DNA of 64,000 nt, taken from assembly GCF_002149965.1 (NCBI RefSeq), contig NZ_MSQB01000010.1, forward strand, positions 124,001 through 188,000, read 5' to 3'. The translations under genes and the position numbers were made by a program. The DNA is from Novosphingobium panipatense. Its GTDB lineage: Bacteria; Pseudomonadota; Alphaproteobacteria; Sphingomonadales; Sphingomonadaceae. The notes below the pieces were generated by a model, which did not search any database, was not told the DNA's origin, and saw only the letters and a program-made list of their open reading frames with translations. Below, one piece after another: positions 25,996 to 34,697 of the stretch (positions are counted from its first letter, which is position 1; each line of letters starts with the position of its first letter).

Positions 25996-27279
25996 TCAGG
26001 AAATGGCGCTGGCGTCAGCGGTCCGCGCACTATCTGCGGCGGTGTCGCGCAGCTGGCGCTCACGGAAGGTTTCAGTGACAAAGTCGATGAACGAGACCGC
26101 AGCGCCGACCGCAAGACGGGCATGGCGGGGCTGAAGCCCGCGATGCCGGCCGTCACGGCCATGGCCCGAACCATAGAGGCCTCGCAGTTCAGCCAGATAC
26201 TGGGTCAGCGCAGCAAGATTGCGCAAGATCAGCTTGATGGTTTCAGCGCCTCGCTTCGCATCGGTGATATCTTCAGGAACAAGGCCGAGCTCCTTGGCCA
26301 CGAGCTTGGTGAGCGCTGGGAGGTCGGCGCTGCTCGAATAGGTGACCCCGCGCTTGGTCAGTACCGATTTACAACAGCTTTCGACCAGTTCCTTGGCGGT
26401 GCCGATCGCCAACGCAGGATCCCGCTCGATCGCATTCTCAACCCGCTCGATCTCCTTCTGCATCCAGGCCGCATCGAGTGCGTCGGCAACGGACTTTGCA
26501 CGCATGACCGCGCGTCCGCCCATGTCTGCGATCGCCTTTGCTACGAAGCGGGGGCGGCCGGCGATCTTCTCGATTTCCACCAGGGCCCAGCCCTCGGGAC
26601 GGAGCTGATCGTTGAAGTTACGCACGATCTCTAGGGCCTGGTTGCGATCCGGACGCACCACCGGGTGGACCATCTCGGCCAGAAACGCGAGGAAGCGGTC
26701 AGCGGAACCGTCGATCAGATTGAAGCGCTGGTCTTCGAAGATCCAGTCATCTTCCCAATCATCATTGTTGAACCGGTGTTGCCATATGTCACCGGCGGCA
26801 TCGTCGAACCGGTCGTCGGTGGATGGCAGGGCTTTGAGATCCCATAGGCGCTGGAGGAACTCCACATCGCTCAGCGCACCCATCCAGGAAACCCCATCGA
26901 CCTTGATACCGTCGATGATGTTGCGCCGAGCCCGGCGGGTGAGGGTCGCCGGCGCGGTGCGCCAGTCGGGACGGGCGCGAATGCGCGGGCGGATCGCCGC
27001 GCTGAAGCCGGTGTTGTCGTCCCGTTCGAAAACGGCCCTTACCCGCGCCGAAATCTGTTCCTGGAGCGTGTCACGCTTGGACCCGAGACGCCCGTATTCC
27101 GCCGGGTCTATCCCCAGAAAAACGGTGTAGAGGCGGGTTCCACCATTCCAGTTGTCAAAGCCGGTTTCAACGACTTCGGTTTCGGCCGTGCGCAGCAGTT
27201 CAGCAGCCTCTGCCATGCCTTCGGCCGTGAGCATTGCCTCGACTGCCGCCAGATATGCCTCGTCATCATCGTTGCTCAA
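25996..27279 (-). CDS. Abortive-infection protein with Abi_C domain
   Basis: The gene encodes about 427 residues from TTG 27279, chosen because GGGGGG lies 6 nt upstream and the homology-like region starts here. The C-terminal 100 residues carry the Abi_C pattern: AKELVESCCKSVL, the LVAKELGL region, and LRGLYGSGHGR followed by RHARLAVGAAVSFIDFV. The middle part (about 130-300) contains many acidic and aromatic residues and no obvious motif. Abi_C proteins have an HEPN-like C-terminus and occur in phage-defence loci. Confidence 0.7.
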   Translation of the reverse strand: MSNDDDEAYLAAVEAMLTAEGMAEAAELLRTAETEVVETGFDNWNGGTRLYTVFLGIDPAEYGRLGSKRDTLQEQISARVRAVFERDDNTGFSAAIRPRIRARPDWRTAPATLTRRARRNIIDGIKVDGVSWMGALSDVEFLQRLWDLKALPSTDDRFDDAAGDIWQHRFNNDDWEDDWIFEDQRFNLIDGSADRFLAFLAEMVHPVVRPDRNQALEIVRNFNDQLRPEGWALVEIEKIAGRPRFVAKAIADMGGRAVMRAKSVADALDAAWMQKEIERVENAIERDPALAIGTAKELVESCCKSVLTKRGVTYSSSADLPALTKLVAKELGLVPEDITDAKRGAETIKLILRNLAALTQYLAELRGLYGSGHGRDGRHRGLQPRHARLAVGAAVSFIDFVTETFRERQLRDTAADSARTADASAIS

Positions 27280-27436
27280 GCAAAACCCCCCGGGTACATC
27301 TTCTGGCGATGGGAAACGAATGTAGCGTCTGAAAGGGTGAAACGAAATCGGAAACAAGTTGATTATCAGCCTCTTGAAGTCAAATATCCGAAGGCAAGGA
27401 AAGACGGGCAGAAAATCTGTCCGCCTGAATGCCCGC

Positions 27437-28375
27437 TCACAGAACTTCTGTTTTTGGCAGGCTGGCGACCGCCTCGAGATAGGCTCCGTCAATGCCGTAG
27501 AGCTGATCTTCTGACCATCGGTACATGTCATGATTGAGACGTTCGGCTTCGAACTGCGATACGGCCCGGGTCTTAACCTGGCAGTCGGGCTGGCCAATTT
27601 CCAGATGAAGCGCGATGGTGGGCGTTACGGGATAGTAGAATATCGAGATCGGGTCGGCCTGCGGCCGCAGATTGATCACCGGCTGATCGGCGGTGATGAA
27701 GGGGGTGGACGTGTCGTTGGTAAGGATCGTCGCGTGGGTTGTTCTACGGTGACCGGTAAAGCCCGCGCCGACGTCCGTTGCCCAAAGATGGCTCTCCACG
27801 GGCCAGAGGCGCGCAAGGTCGAGGCCCGCAGGCAGTTCGATCGCCGAGATCGCCTTGCTCATCCGGGATGTCCTCGTGAATTGTGTCCCAAGGAAGAAGC
27901 AGAAATCGGAGGCTTCGCGCTCATCGGTCCAGAACGAGGCGTCTCCCATACGCAACCGATCGAGAAAGGGTGCGCCCTTGTGCTCGACGCTGACGTGCCA
28001 TGCTTCGCCAAGTCCGCGCTCGGCGTTCAGCAGCAACTCTTCGGTTTTGGCCCGCGTCTCCTCGTCGCGAGGAGGAAGGGAGGCGATCAGTCGACGCAGC
28101 TGCGTTGTCATGGTGAAAAAATGGATGAAATTCAGCGCGACCTTCCGGGCCAGCTCGCTTTTCGATCGGTTCGGAAGCGCCTGCAGATACTCCAGTTCAC
28201 GCTCCGAGAAGGTCTCCACTCTGTAAAAATAGCGTGAACTGCCGACATTTTTGGGATTGGTGGTGATCGTTTGGCGATCGCGCTGCCGATGGCACGTCAG
28301 TTAATCATCGATCGTCCAGGCCTGAAGATAGTGCTTCCAGACATAGTGCTGATTTTTTGCAACTTTCTCGAACAC
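27437..28375 (-). pseudogene. DUF4238-like gene interrupted by an in-frame TAA
   Basis: A frame from GTG 28375 (AGGGGG upstream) reads NQHYVWKHYLQAWTIDD, then hits TAA at 28303-28301. It continues in the same frame LTCHRQRDRQ...TNPKNVGSSRYFYRV into a 260-residue ORF ending at 27437. The N-terminal HYV..HYL, NPKN...RYFY and later FITADQPVINL are the DUF4238 hallmarks, and all lie in one frame. A single CAA-to-TAA change would explain it. The remaining ORF (ATG or GTG near 28219) lacks the conserved N-terminus. DUF4238 genes are often seen near defence genes. Confidence 0.75.
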
Positions 28376-28468
28376 CCGGCACCCCCTTCATTGTTCCTCT
28401 ACATGGGGCCAAAGGGGTCGATTACCACTGGTCCGGCAAGATAATTATCTGTCGCCGCGCGAGATACT

Positions 28469-28681
28469 TTAATCGCCTGGATTAAGCGGAACTGCCACCA
28501 CGAGAGTGGCCAGGTCCGGGTCAAGCTCCTCCTCGGGCTCAAGCCCCAGGTCGGTGAGTATTGCGATGGTGGCCGACCGTGCCAGGGACGCAGCATGGCA
28601 CGCATTTGCGGCGTCGAGGATCTGCGCTGCCTTGCGCATCAAACCGATGGCCAGCCAAGGCCTCTCATCGCGAGCGTCCAT
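28469..28681 (-). CDS. Small 70-residue protein, divergent from parB-like gene
   Basis: The ATG at 28681 is preceded by a very strong GGGGGG tract and, further up, by a 9-bp hairpin (28701-28723). The product is Ala/Leu-rich and helical with an acidic C-terminal half (LEPEEELDPDLATLVVA) and no signal peptide. The sequence is clearly coding-like but unassigned. It is transcribed away from the structured region at 28.7 kb, from which the ParB-like gene runs the other way. Confidence 0.55.
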   Translation of the reverse strand: MDARDERPWLAIGLMRKAAQILDAANACHAASLARSATIAILTDLGLEPEEELDPDLATLVVAVPLNPGD

Positions 28682-28700
28682 ATCCCCCCCTGGAAGCCGG

Positions 28701-28874
28701 CGACGCGCCCGAATGGCGCGTCGTCGCTTCGGAACCGGGTGTTGGAAACCTAGAGCAAGCTAGGCGCGAACGCCTTTAGCCGGGTGGCCTGGACATACGC
28801 GCCCGCCACCCGGTTTTGAACGAGACCGGCTCTTGCTCTTCGAGGTTTCCACGCCCCGCTCGCGTCTCCGCGAG
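28701..28874. promoter_or_regulatory. Cloverleaf-capable hairpin array
   Basis: Nested inverted repeats are as follows. CGACGCGCC/GGCGCGTCG lies at 28701-28723. Outer arms TGGAAACCTAGAGCAAG (28743-28759) pair with 28832-28851 (17 bp with a 3-nt bulge). Inside these are AGGCG/CGCCT (28762-28775) and CCGGGTGGC/GCCACCCGG (28780-28813). CTCGCG/CGCGAG follows at 28859-28874. The gap 28682-29033 holds no other gene. Such a dense fold upstream of a ParB-like gene resembles single-strand promoters of leading regions. That role is an inference. Confidence 0.65.
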
Positions 28875-28966
28875 AAGGCATTGCCATAGGCGGCCGTCGC
28901 CAATTTTGGAAGCGCGGACTGCTCGCAACGCCCGGCGCCCTTTCGCAGCCTCCCGAAGGTGGCCCA

Positions 28967-29025
28967 GGGAAAGAGGGAAGGGGGATCGAGGGTGATGTCC
29001 GGATTGGTCCGGATGCCAGAAGGAG
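28967..29025 (+). promoter_or_regulatory. Shared leader element, copy 3
   Basis: The element consists of a G/A tract (28967-28984), hairpin TCCGGA-TTGG-TCCGGA (28998-29013), and GGAG at 29022-29025, 8 nt before the ATG of the ParB-like gene. Confidence 0.65.
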
Positions 29026-29033
29026 TTGCCCTC

Positions 29034-31142
29034 ATGATTCAGACCGTCAAACTGGCGAAGCTTCGCCTCTCGCCCATCAATGTCCGCACTGCACCGGAAA
29101 AGGATCTCGCGATCGAGCCGATGGCGGCCGACATCGAGGCGCGCGGTGTTCTCCAGAACCTTCTTGTCACGCCAGCCAGGCCGCGCGGTACATTCGAGGT
29201 GTTCGATGGTGGACGGCGGTTGCGCGGCCTGCTGCTGCTCGCCGAGCGCGGCACCATCGACGCCGACAGCTTCGACGTGCCCGTTCTTGTGCTCAAGGAC
29301 AGCGATGCGGCTCTGAGCGAGACTTCGCTCGCGGCCAATTTCCACCAGCTCAAGCTGTCCCCGGCCGAAGAGTGCCGGGCCTTCCAGCACTTCCTTGGGG
29401 TGGATGGCGACGTCGATGCGGTCGCAAAGCGGTTCGGGCAGACCCGTCGCTTCATCGAGCAGCGGTTGCGCCTGGCAAACCTCGCAGATCCGATCTTCGA
29501 CGCGCTTGCAGCAGGTGAACTCACCCTCGACCTCGCCAAGGCCTATGCATCGACTGAGAACCGCGAAAAGCAGCTCCTCATCTACAACAGCTACAGCCAC
29601 CACAGCTATATCAATGCCGACGCAATCCGGCGGGCCATTGCCAATGAGACGATGAAAGCCAATGATCCCGTCGCGCTGCTGGTTGGGGAGACGGATTATG
29701 TTGCCGCCGGCGGTGCGGTCGATCGTGACCTGTTCAGCGACGGAGGAGATCGCTGGGTCAACCCGGAAATTGCGCAGCGCCTCGGCGGCGAGAAGATGGA
29801 GGCGGAGGCCAAGCGCATCGGCGAGGAAACCGGTCTGGCCTGGATTCGCCCCATCGCGAGTGCCCACACCTATAACGCGGCCGCAGGCCTCTATCGGGTC
29901 ATGCTGCCCCAACTCCCCTTCACGGATGACGAGCGGCTGCACCTCGACGCAATCGACACCCGGCTCGAAGCGATCCAGTCCGAGATGGACGACGAGGACA
30001 TCGCCGAAGAGCGCTTTGCCGAGCTCGACGCGGAATATGACCGGCTCGCTGAGGAGCGCAGCGGGCTGCATGACAGACCCAGCGTGTTGCCGGATGCCTT
30101 GCGGCCATTGGTCGGAGCATTCCTAACCCTCACGCAGCGCGGCGAACTGCTGCTCGATACCGCCTATTATAGCGAGCAGCCCCTGCGCCTCGACGAAAGC
30201 GGTTCACTGCTGGATGACACCGCCGAAACCGGTGATGACGGCGGCAATGCTGACGGCGAGACCACTGGCCGCAGCGAGCGCGAGGCCGTGACGCCTCGTC
30301 CCGACACGGTTGCTCCGGGCGGAAAGGCACTCAGCATGCGGCTCTTCGAGGAGTTGGCAATGCAACGCCGCGACGTGCTGGCGGCCAACCTTATCCAGCA
30401 TCCGGCGCTGGCGCTCGATTACGCCATCTTCGTCATGGTGGATGGGCGGCGCCAGTATCTTGCCAAACATGGTTCGACGATCCGCGCATCGGCTCCGCAG
30501 GACCCTGTGGTCGGCGAGCAGCCCGCTACGATCGCGCGCACCTTCCTGGCGGAGGCGCAGGACGGGCTGGAGGCGGCCTGGACCGAAGCGGCCGATCCGG
30601 TCGCGCGGTTCGAGGCGTTCCGCGACCTTGATGACGATGCGAAGGCTGGATGGCTCGCCTATATCGTTGCGATGTCGCTCGAAGCCAAGGATGGCTACGG
30701 TACGGTGCCGCAGAACGCCCTTCAGAACCGCCTCGCAACGATCATGGAGGTCGATGTCGCGGCCTGGTGGCGTCCGACTTCGGTCAACTTCTTCGATCGG
30801 GTGCCCAAGGCGGCGCTGCTGAGCCTGCTGCACGATGTCGGCGGTCCGGCTGTCTCCGGACGCTACGCAGCCTCCAAGAAGCCCGATATCTCCTCGACCT
30901 GCGAGAAGCTGTTCGCGGGCGAGGCCATGGTCGAGGCTGAAGTGAAGGAGGCGGCGCTCAAATGGGTGCCCGATGCGATGCGCTTCCTCGACACCGCGTC
31001 AGCGCAGGACGATCCGCAGGATGACCAGAACGCCGAAAGCGAGGCCGAGAGCGAGGAGGCGCATGCCGCACTGGAGGCGGGCGAAGAGGCTGCTTGCGAC
31101 GAGCTCCTCGATGCTCCCGACGAGATGATCGCCGCCGTCTGA
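29034..31142 (+). CDS. ParB/Spo0J-like nuclease-domain protein (YubM-like)
   Basis: The 702-residue protein starts at the ATG at 29034 (GGAG 8 nt upstream). The N-terminal ParB-type domain is clear: LRLSPINVRTAP, GVLQNLLVTPA, FDGGRRLRGLLLLAERG, ETSLAANFHQLKLSPAEE, then an HTH region VAKRFGQTRRFIEQRLRLANL. The long C-terminal part is acidic and unlike chromosomal ParB. Proteins of this kind sit in the leading region of F-like plasmids and are probably not partition proteins. A strong terminator follows and then ardC. Confidence 0.85.
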   Translation: MIQTVKLAKLRLSPINVRTAPEKDLAIEPMAADIEARGVLQNLLVTPARPRGTFEVFDGGRRLRGLLLLAERGTIDADSFDVPVLVLKDSDAALSETSLAANFHQLKLSPAEECRAFQHFLGVDGDVDAVAKRFGQTRRFIEQRLRLANLADPIFDALAAGELTLDLAKAYASTENREKQLLIYNSYSHHSYINADAIRRAIANETMKANDPVALLVGETDYVAAGGAVDRDLFSDGGDRWVNPEIAQRLGGEKMEAEAKRIGEETGLAWIRPIASAHTYNAAAGLYRVMLPQLPFTDDERLHLDAIDTRLEAIQSEMDDEDIAEERFAELDAEYDRLAEERSGLHDRPSVLPDALRPLVGAFLTLTQRGELLLDTAYYSEQPLRLDESGSLLDDTAETGDDGGNADGETTGRSEREAVTPRPDTVAPGGKALSMRLFEELAMQRRDVLAANLIQHPALALDYAIFVMVDGRRQYLAKHGSTIRASAPQDPVVGEQPATIARTFLAEAQDGLEAAWTEAADPVARFEAFRDLDDDAKAGWLAYIVAMSLEAKDGYGTVPQNALQNRLATIMEVDVAAWWRPTSVNFFDRVPKAALLSLLHDVGGPAVSGRYAASKKPDISSTCEKLFAGEAMVEAEVKEAALKWVPDAMRFLDTASAQDDPQDDQNAESEAESEEAHAALEAGEEAACDELLDAPDEMIAAV

Positions 31143-31168
31143 GCGCGCATTTCACCTTCTGGCCCAAC

Positions 31169-31205
31169 GGACCGCTGGCGCGATGCAGCGCCAGCGGTCC
31201 TTTTT
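31169..31205 (+). terminator. Rho-independent terminator after the ParB-like gene
   Basis: A perfect 13-bp stem GGACCGCTGGCGC/GCGCCAGCGGTCC lies around loop GATGCA and is followed by TTTTTGT. It separates the ParB-like transcript from ardC, which begins 21 nt later. Confidence 0.92.
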
Positions 31206-31226
31206 GTATCCCGATCGGATCCTAAC

Positions 31227-32177
31227 ATGCCGAAACCCACCAGTGCCCGGCGGGACGTTGCCGCCGAAATCACCAATCTCATCATCGAGAAGCTCGAACA
31301 GGGCGTACCCCCGTGGAAGCGACCCTGGCGAGGCGCCCCGGGGCAGGGCTTACGTCCGCTCAGACATTGCGGAACCGCCTATACTGGCATCAACACCCTG
31401 TACCTGTGGGCTTTGGGCGACGCCAAGGGCTACACCTCGCGCTACTGGATGACGTTCCGCCAGGCCGAGCAGCTCGGCGGGCATGTCCGCAAGGGCGAGC
31501 GGGGGGCGGTGTCGGTCTACTTCTCCCAGTTCAAGAAAACCGAGACCAACGTGGTGACAGGTGCATCGGTCGAAAAGAACATTCGCTTTCTGCGCCATTA
31601 CATCGTCTTCAATGCCGACCAGATCGACGGGCTCCCCGCCTATTACTATGCCGCGCCCTTGGCGGATCCCGAGCCCACCCCCTCAGGGCGACAGGCCGTC
31701 ATCGATCGCTTCTTCGAACCGATCCCGGCAGCCGTTCGCCATGGCGGAAGCGAGGCCTATTTCAGCCCCACCTTCGACTATATCCAAATGCCCAGGCCGT
31801 CATCTTTCGACAGCATGGATCTGTATGCGAGCACGCGGCTGCACGAGACGGTCCATTGGAGCGGACATGCAAGCCGCCTTGCGCGCACCTTCGGCAAGCG
31901 CTTCGGCGATCAGGCTTACGCATTTGAGGAACTTGTGGCCGAGATCGGGGCAGGTCTGGGCTGCGCGGAGCTTGGTCTCCCCAACGAACTTCATCAAAGC
32001 CATGCGAGCTATGTGAGCCATTGGCTGTCGATCCTTCGGGGCGACAAGAGTGCCATCATCCATGCCGCCGCCAAGGCCGAGCAGGCCATAACATTTCTCG
32101 GTGCCTTCGGAGGTACATCTTGCGATGCGCCGGATGAGGACATGGCAACGCCCAGCGAACAGCGGGAGGGCGTGTAA
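31227..32177 (+). CDS. ardC: ArdC-type antirestriction protein
   Basis: The 316-residue protein has an N-terminal ssDNA-binding ArdC domain: LEQGVPPWKRPW, YTGINTLYLW, YWMTFRQAEQLGGHVRKGE. A C-terminal zincin-like metallopeptidase domain follows with HETVHWSGH near residue 206 and EELVAEIGAGL near 231. ArdC protects incoming plasmid DNA from host restriction in recipients. The C-terminal gene neighbour overlaps by 1 nt. Because the upstream terminator is only 21 nt away, ardC must either depend on readthrough or have an unusual promoter. Confidence 0.93.
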   Translation: MPKPTSARRDVAAEITNLIIEKLEQGVPPWKRPWRGAPGQGLRPLRHCGTAYTGINTLYLWALGDAKGYTSRYWMTFRQAEQLGGHVRKGERGAVSVYFSQFKKTETNVVTGASVEKNIRFLRHYIVFNADQIDGLPAYYYAAPLADPEPTPSGRQAVIDRFFEPIPAAVRHGGSEAYFSPTFDYIQMPRPSSFDSMDLYASTRLHETVHWSGHASRLARTFGKRFGDQAYAFEELVAEIGAGLGCAELGLPNELHQSHASYVSHWLSILRGDKSAIIHAAAKAEQAITFLGAFGGTSCDAPDEDMATPSEQREGV

Positions 32178-32788
32178 TGGGCTGGCTCTACATGCAACGT
32201 GGATCGCTTGGCGGTCATGCGTCCGCGAGTGCCTATCTCGACGCGCAGTTCACCTATGAGCGGGCGCTGGATGATGGCGGTACGACCGGACTGCGGGTAC
32301 TCGCTTCGTCCTGCCCGCAGAACCGTGTCTACTACGCCGCCGCCCAGGTCATGACGAACAGGCAGGGCGGCGAGATTATCGCGATCATATGCCTGGTCCG
32401 TTGGAACCCCCACGACCGTGAAGGACTCGTGTTTGGGTACAAGGATATGACGGAAAATATGGGGCCCTATGAGGCCGAGTGTCCGGCAGCCATCCTCGAC
32501 CTGCTGACCGCGACCGAGAACGCCCATGCGCTGGACTGGCGCCGACGGTGCCGTGCCAGTCTCGAACGAAAGTCGCGCAAACTGGCCGACGGCGACCGTA
32601 TTCGGTTGTCCGCGACGATCACCTTCACCGACGGCCATGAAGGGAGCGAGTTTCTGGTGGAGCGGCGGGGGCGCCGCACGGTCCTACGCGATCCGACAAG
32701 TGGTCGCGGCTACCGCATCTCACGGCTGATGCAACGGGACTGGACCATCGTGCCGGTGACCCGGGTCCATAAAACGCGCTTCTGCTGA
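32177..32788 (+). CDS. Unassigned protein coupled to ardC
   Basis: This 203-residue protein has its ATG overlapping the ardC stop (TAATG). Features are an N-terminal WLYMQRGSLGGHASASAYLDAQFTY stretch, a beta-rich region VYYAAAQVMTNRQGGEIIAIICL, and a C-terminal SH3-like stretch FLVERRGRRTVLRDPTSGRGY ending in basic residues. No catalytic motif is visible. From memory, a DUF of this type (possibly DUF6927) often follows ardC-like genes. This is uncertain. Confidence 0.6.
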   Translation: MGWLYMQRGSLGGHASASAYLDAQFTYERALDDGGTTGLRVLASSCPQNRVYYAAAQVMTNRQGGEIIAIICLVRWNPHDREGLVFGYKDMTENMGPYEAECPAAILDLLTATENAHALDWRRRCRASLERKSRKLADGDRIRLSATITFTDGHEGSEFLVERRGRRTVLRDPTSGRGYRISRLMQRDWTIVPVTRVHKTRFC

Positions 32789-32823
32789 CCGCCACTACGG
32801 CATCTTCAACCGAAAGGCCGCCC

Positions 32824-33027
32824 ATGTCTGTTTCAAACCCGGATCCATCGCTCTCTGCCAAGCGCGCCTTGCTGTGCAGCCGGGCACATGCAGAGCGGGT
32901 TGCGCACAGGATCTTTATCTCCGGCCAGCGCGCCTGCATCATACGCACTGGAAATCCAATCCAGCCCTATCGTGCCGCCGCCGAGGCCTCGAGCCACGAT
33001 GAAGTCGAGGTCCTGCTGTGCGTCTAG
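32824..33027 (+). CDS. Small 67-residue protein
   Basis: The ATG at 32824 has AAAGG upstream. The product is polar with a short hydrophobic middle (RIFISGQRACIIRTGNP). The stop at 33025-33027 overlaps the GTG start of the SNase gene by 10 nt, and such coupling supports that it is real. Function unknown. Confidence 0.5.
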   Translation: MSVSNPDPSLSAKRALLCSRAHAERVAHRIFISGQRACIIRTGNPIQPYRAAAEASSHDEVEVLLCV

Positions 33028-33578
33028 CCTTGTTGTTGCCGCTCTTTCTCATCGGATGCTGCTCGCAGCCGACGCAGGGGACGGCCGACCAAGCCAGTTT
33101 CGCAGCTGCGGCGCGCGCGATTGACGGCGATACACTCTCCGTCGATTTTCGCCTGCTTGGCCTCGATGCGCCCGAGAAGCGCCAGCTTTGCGCGAACGAT
33201 CAGGGGTGGTGGCCGTGTGGCAAGGCGGCTCAGGACTATTTGGCCCGTGCGCTTCGTGACCAGGAGGTGCGCATCACCCTCGCCAGTGGGCGGACCTATC
33301 GGCGCCGGGTGGCGACAGTCGAGGTTTCGGGCGTCGATCTGGGGGAGCGGCTGATTGCGGCCGGGCTCGCCGTCCCGGCCGTACAGTATCTGAAGAGCGA
33401 CCCCGATCGTGCCACGCGATACCAGCGGGCGTTCGCAACGGCGAAAAAAGCCGAAGCGGGCATGCATGCCGGTCGATGGATCGAGCCGGCAAAGTGGCGC
33501 CGCGGCGAACGCCTGTCATGCGAAGCGCGGGTCAGTCGGCGAGGGAAGGGTCCAGATACCAGGACGGGCCCTGCCTGA
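33018..33578 (+). CDS. Thermonuclease-like lipoprotein (SNase family)
   Basis: The 186-residue protein starts at a GTG at 33018 and begins with a lipoprotein signal LLLPLFLIGC. A SNase-like core follows: AIDGDTLSV, RLLGLDAPEKRQLC, RRVATVEVSGVDLGERLIAAGLAV. The usual catalytic Arg/Glu positions appear in LLGLDAPE and LGERLI. It should be an outer-membrane-anchored or periplasmic nuclease. Its 3' end overlaps the convergent gene by 47 nt. SNase lipoproteins are frequent on conjugative plasmids of this group. Confidence 0.8.
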   Translation: MRLALLLPLFLIGCCSQPTQGTADQASFAAAARAIDGDTLSVDFRLLGLDAPEKRQLCANDQGWWPCGKAAQDYLARALRDQEVRITLASGRTYRRRVATVEVSGVDLGERLIAAGLAVPAVQYLKSDPDRATRYQRAFATAKKAEAGMHAGRWIEPAKWRRGERLSCEARVSRRGKGPDTRTGPA

Positions 33579-34020
33579 AATCGGCGTCAATTCGGCCGAC
33601 GGGTCCGTCGGGCTCCTTGGACACATAAGGATCGATCAGCGGCATGGCGCGACCCTTTGCCCGCATCAGCTTGCCGGCAACCCGGCCTCGCCGTTCCAGC
33701 AAATCCTCGAGCCACATCAGATCGTCCAGCATGGCGACGACGCCGCGTCCGGCCAGGCAGTAGTAGATGCAGCGCTGAAAATCGTCGGCACCATCGTTCC
33801 CCAAAATGGCGGCCAGACGCTTCTTCCCAGCAATCTCGCCTTCATGCACCCACTGGACGGCCTCACGCAGCTCCCGAACCGAGAAATATGCGTCTTCGAC
33901 ACACATGCCAAGCGAGGCTCCGGCGATCATGCGGCGGGTCGGGCGCGTGTGGGGATCCAGCGAAGCATCCCGCAGGGTTACATCAAGGTCGAAATGGTCG
34001 TGGAAGATCGTAGCTTTCAT
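33532..34020 (-). CDS. Unassigned 162-residue protein, convergent overlap with SNase
   Basis: The start is the ATG at 34020, with GGAG 8 nt upstream. The N-terminus is KATIFHDHFDLDVTLRDAS, then a mixed helical region with CVEDAYFSVRELREAVQW and a repeated acidic pattern LDDLMWLEDLLERR. The C-terminus ends SWYLDPSLAD. No signal peptide and no known motif are seen. The 47-nt tail-to-tail overlap with the SNase gene is unusual and could allow antisense effects. The adjacent GNAT gene runs in the same direction but starts independently. Confidence 0.55.
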   Translation of the reverse strand: MKATIFHDHFDLDVTLRDASLDPHTRPTRRMIAGASLGMCVEDAYFSVRELREAVQWVHEGEIAGKKRLAAILGNDGADDFQRCIYYCLAGRGVVAMLDDLMWLEDLLERRGRVAGKLMRAKGRAMPLIDPYVSKEPDGPVGRIDADFRQGPSWYLDPSLAD

Positions 34021-34068
34021 GGGAATCACTCCGTTCGAATTGAACGTAACGTGAACAAAGCTGACCGG

Positions 34069-34509
34069 TCAACCCTCCGTTGAGGGTCCACCGGGTTTCA
34101 GGATCACCGAGAATTGACGGGTGCCGTGATATTCAAAAGGCCGCTCTCCAACCCATCGATCCCAGAATTCGAGACTGTCGCCTGACATCTCGATGTCGAT
34201 TTCCGGATAGTTCAGCTCGGAGGCGATCTTCATTACCTTTTCGGCCAGCGCCGCGCCCACGCCGCGCTGGCGAAACGCCGGATGGACGTAAAGCTTGTGA
34301 AGCTCGCAACCCCCGTCATCAGTCTGAGTGAAGGTCGCTCCGCCGGCATGCCTTCCGTCGATCCGCGCGACGAAGTACCGTGGATTTAGGTCGTCTGACG
34401 CACCAAGGTCGCATATCGCCACCTTGCTATCGGGCTGGCAGCGCTCGCGATTAAGCTCGGCCTCCAGTTCGGCCAGCTCTGCCCTGGACCCTAACTCTTC
34501 AAACTCCAT
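34069..34509 (-). CDS. GNAT-family N-acetyltransferase
   Basis: The 146-residue protein carries the acetyl-CoA-binding motif A LYVHPAFRQRGVGAALAEKV near residues 72-92, preceded by the beta strand RYFVARIDGRHAGGATF and followed by FWDRWVGERPF. The family transfers acetyl groups to small amines or protein N-termini. The substrate cannot be told from sequence. The length matches a single-domain GNAT. It is transcribed towards the unassigned gene at 33532 and has its own promoter region. Confidence 0.82.
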   Translation of the reverse strand: MEFEELGSRAELAELEAELNRERCQPDSKVAICDLGASDDLNPRYFVARIDGRHAGGATFTQTDDGGCELHKLYVHPAFRQRGVGAALAEKVMKIASELNYPEIDIEMSGDSLEFWDRWVGERPFEYHGTRQFSVILKPGGPSTEG

Positions 34510-34632
34510 TCTCTCGATCTCCGGCGACGGGTTCAGCGAGCGGCACCGCCGCGCGAACGAAACAAATTTATGGCGGCTCCACGTGTCGTTTCAAGGGCAA
34601 CCCCAGCGGCGATGGCAACGCACCGGCGCGTC

Positions 34633-34690
34633 GGGGAAAAAGGGGAGGGGGAAGAGGCCGGTCGAGCTCGATGGGAGCTTGAAGCCGGAG
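34633..34690 (+). promoter_or_regulatory. Shared leader element, copy 4
   Basis: The element consists of a G/A tract (34633-34657), then CCGG-TCGAGCT pairing with AGCTTGA-AG-CCGG (34658-34688), then GGAG (34687-34690), 7 nt before the ATG at 34698. Confidence 0.6.
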
Positions 34691-34697
34691 ATGCCCG

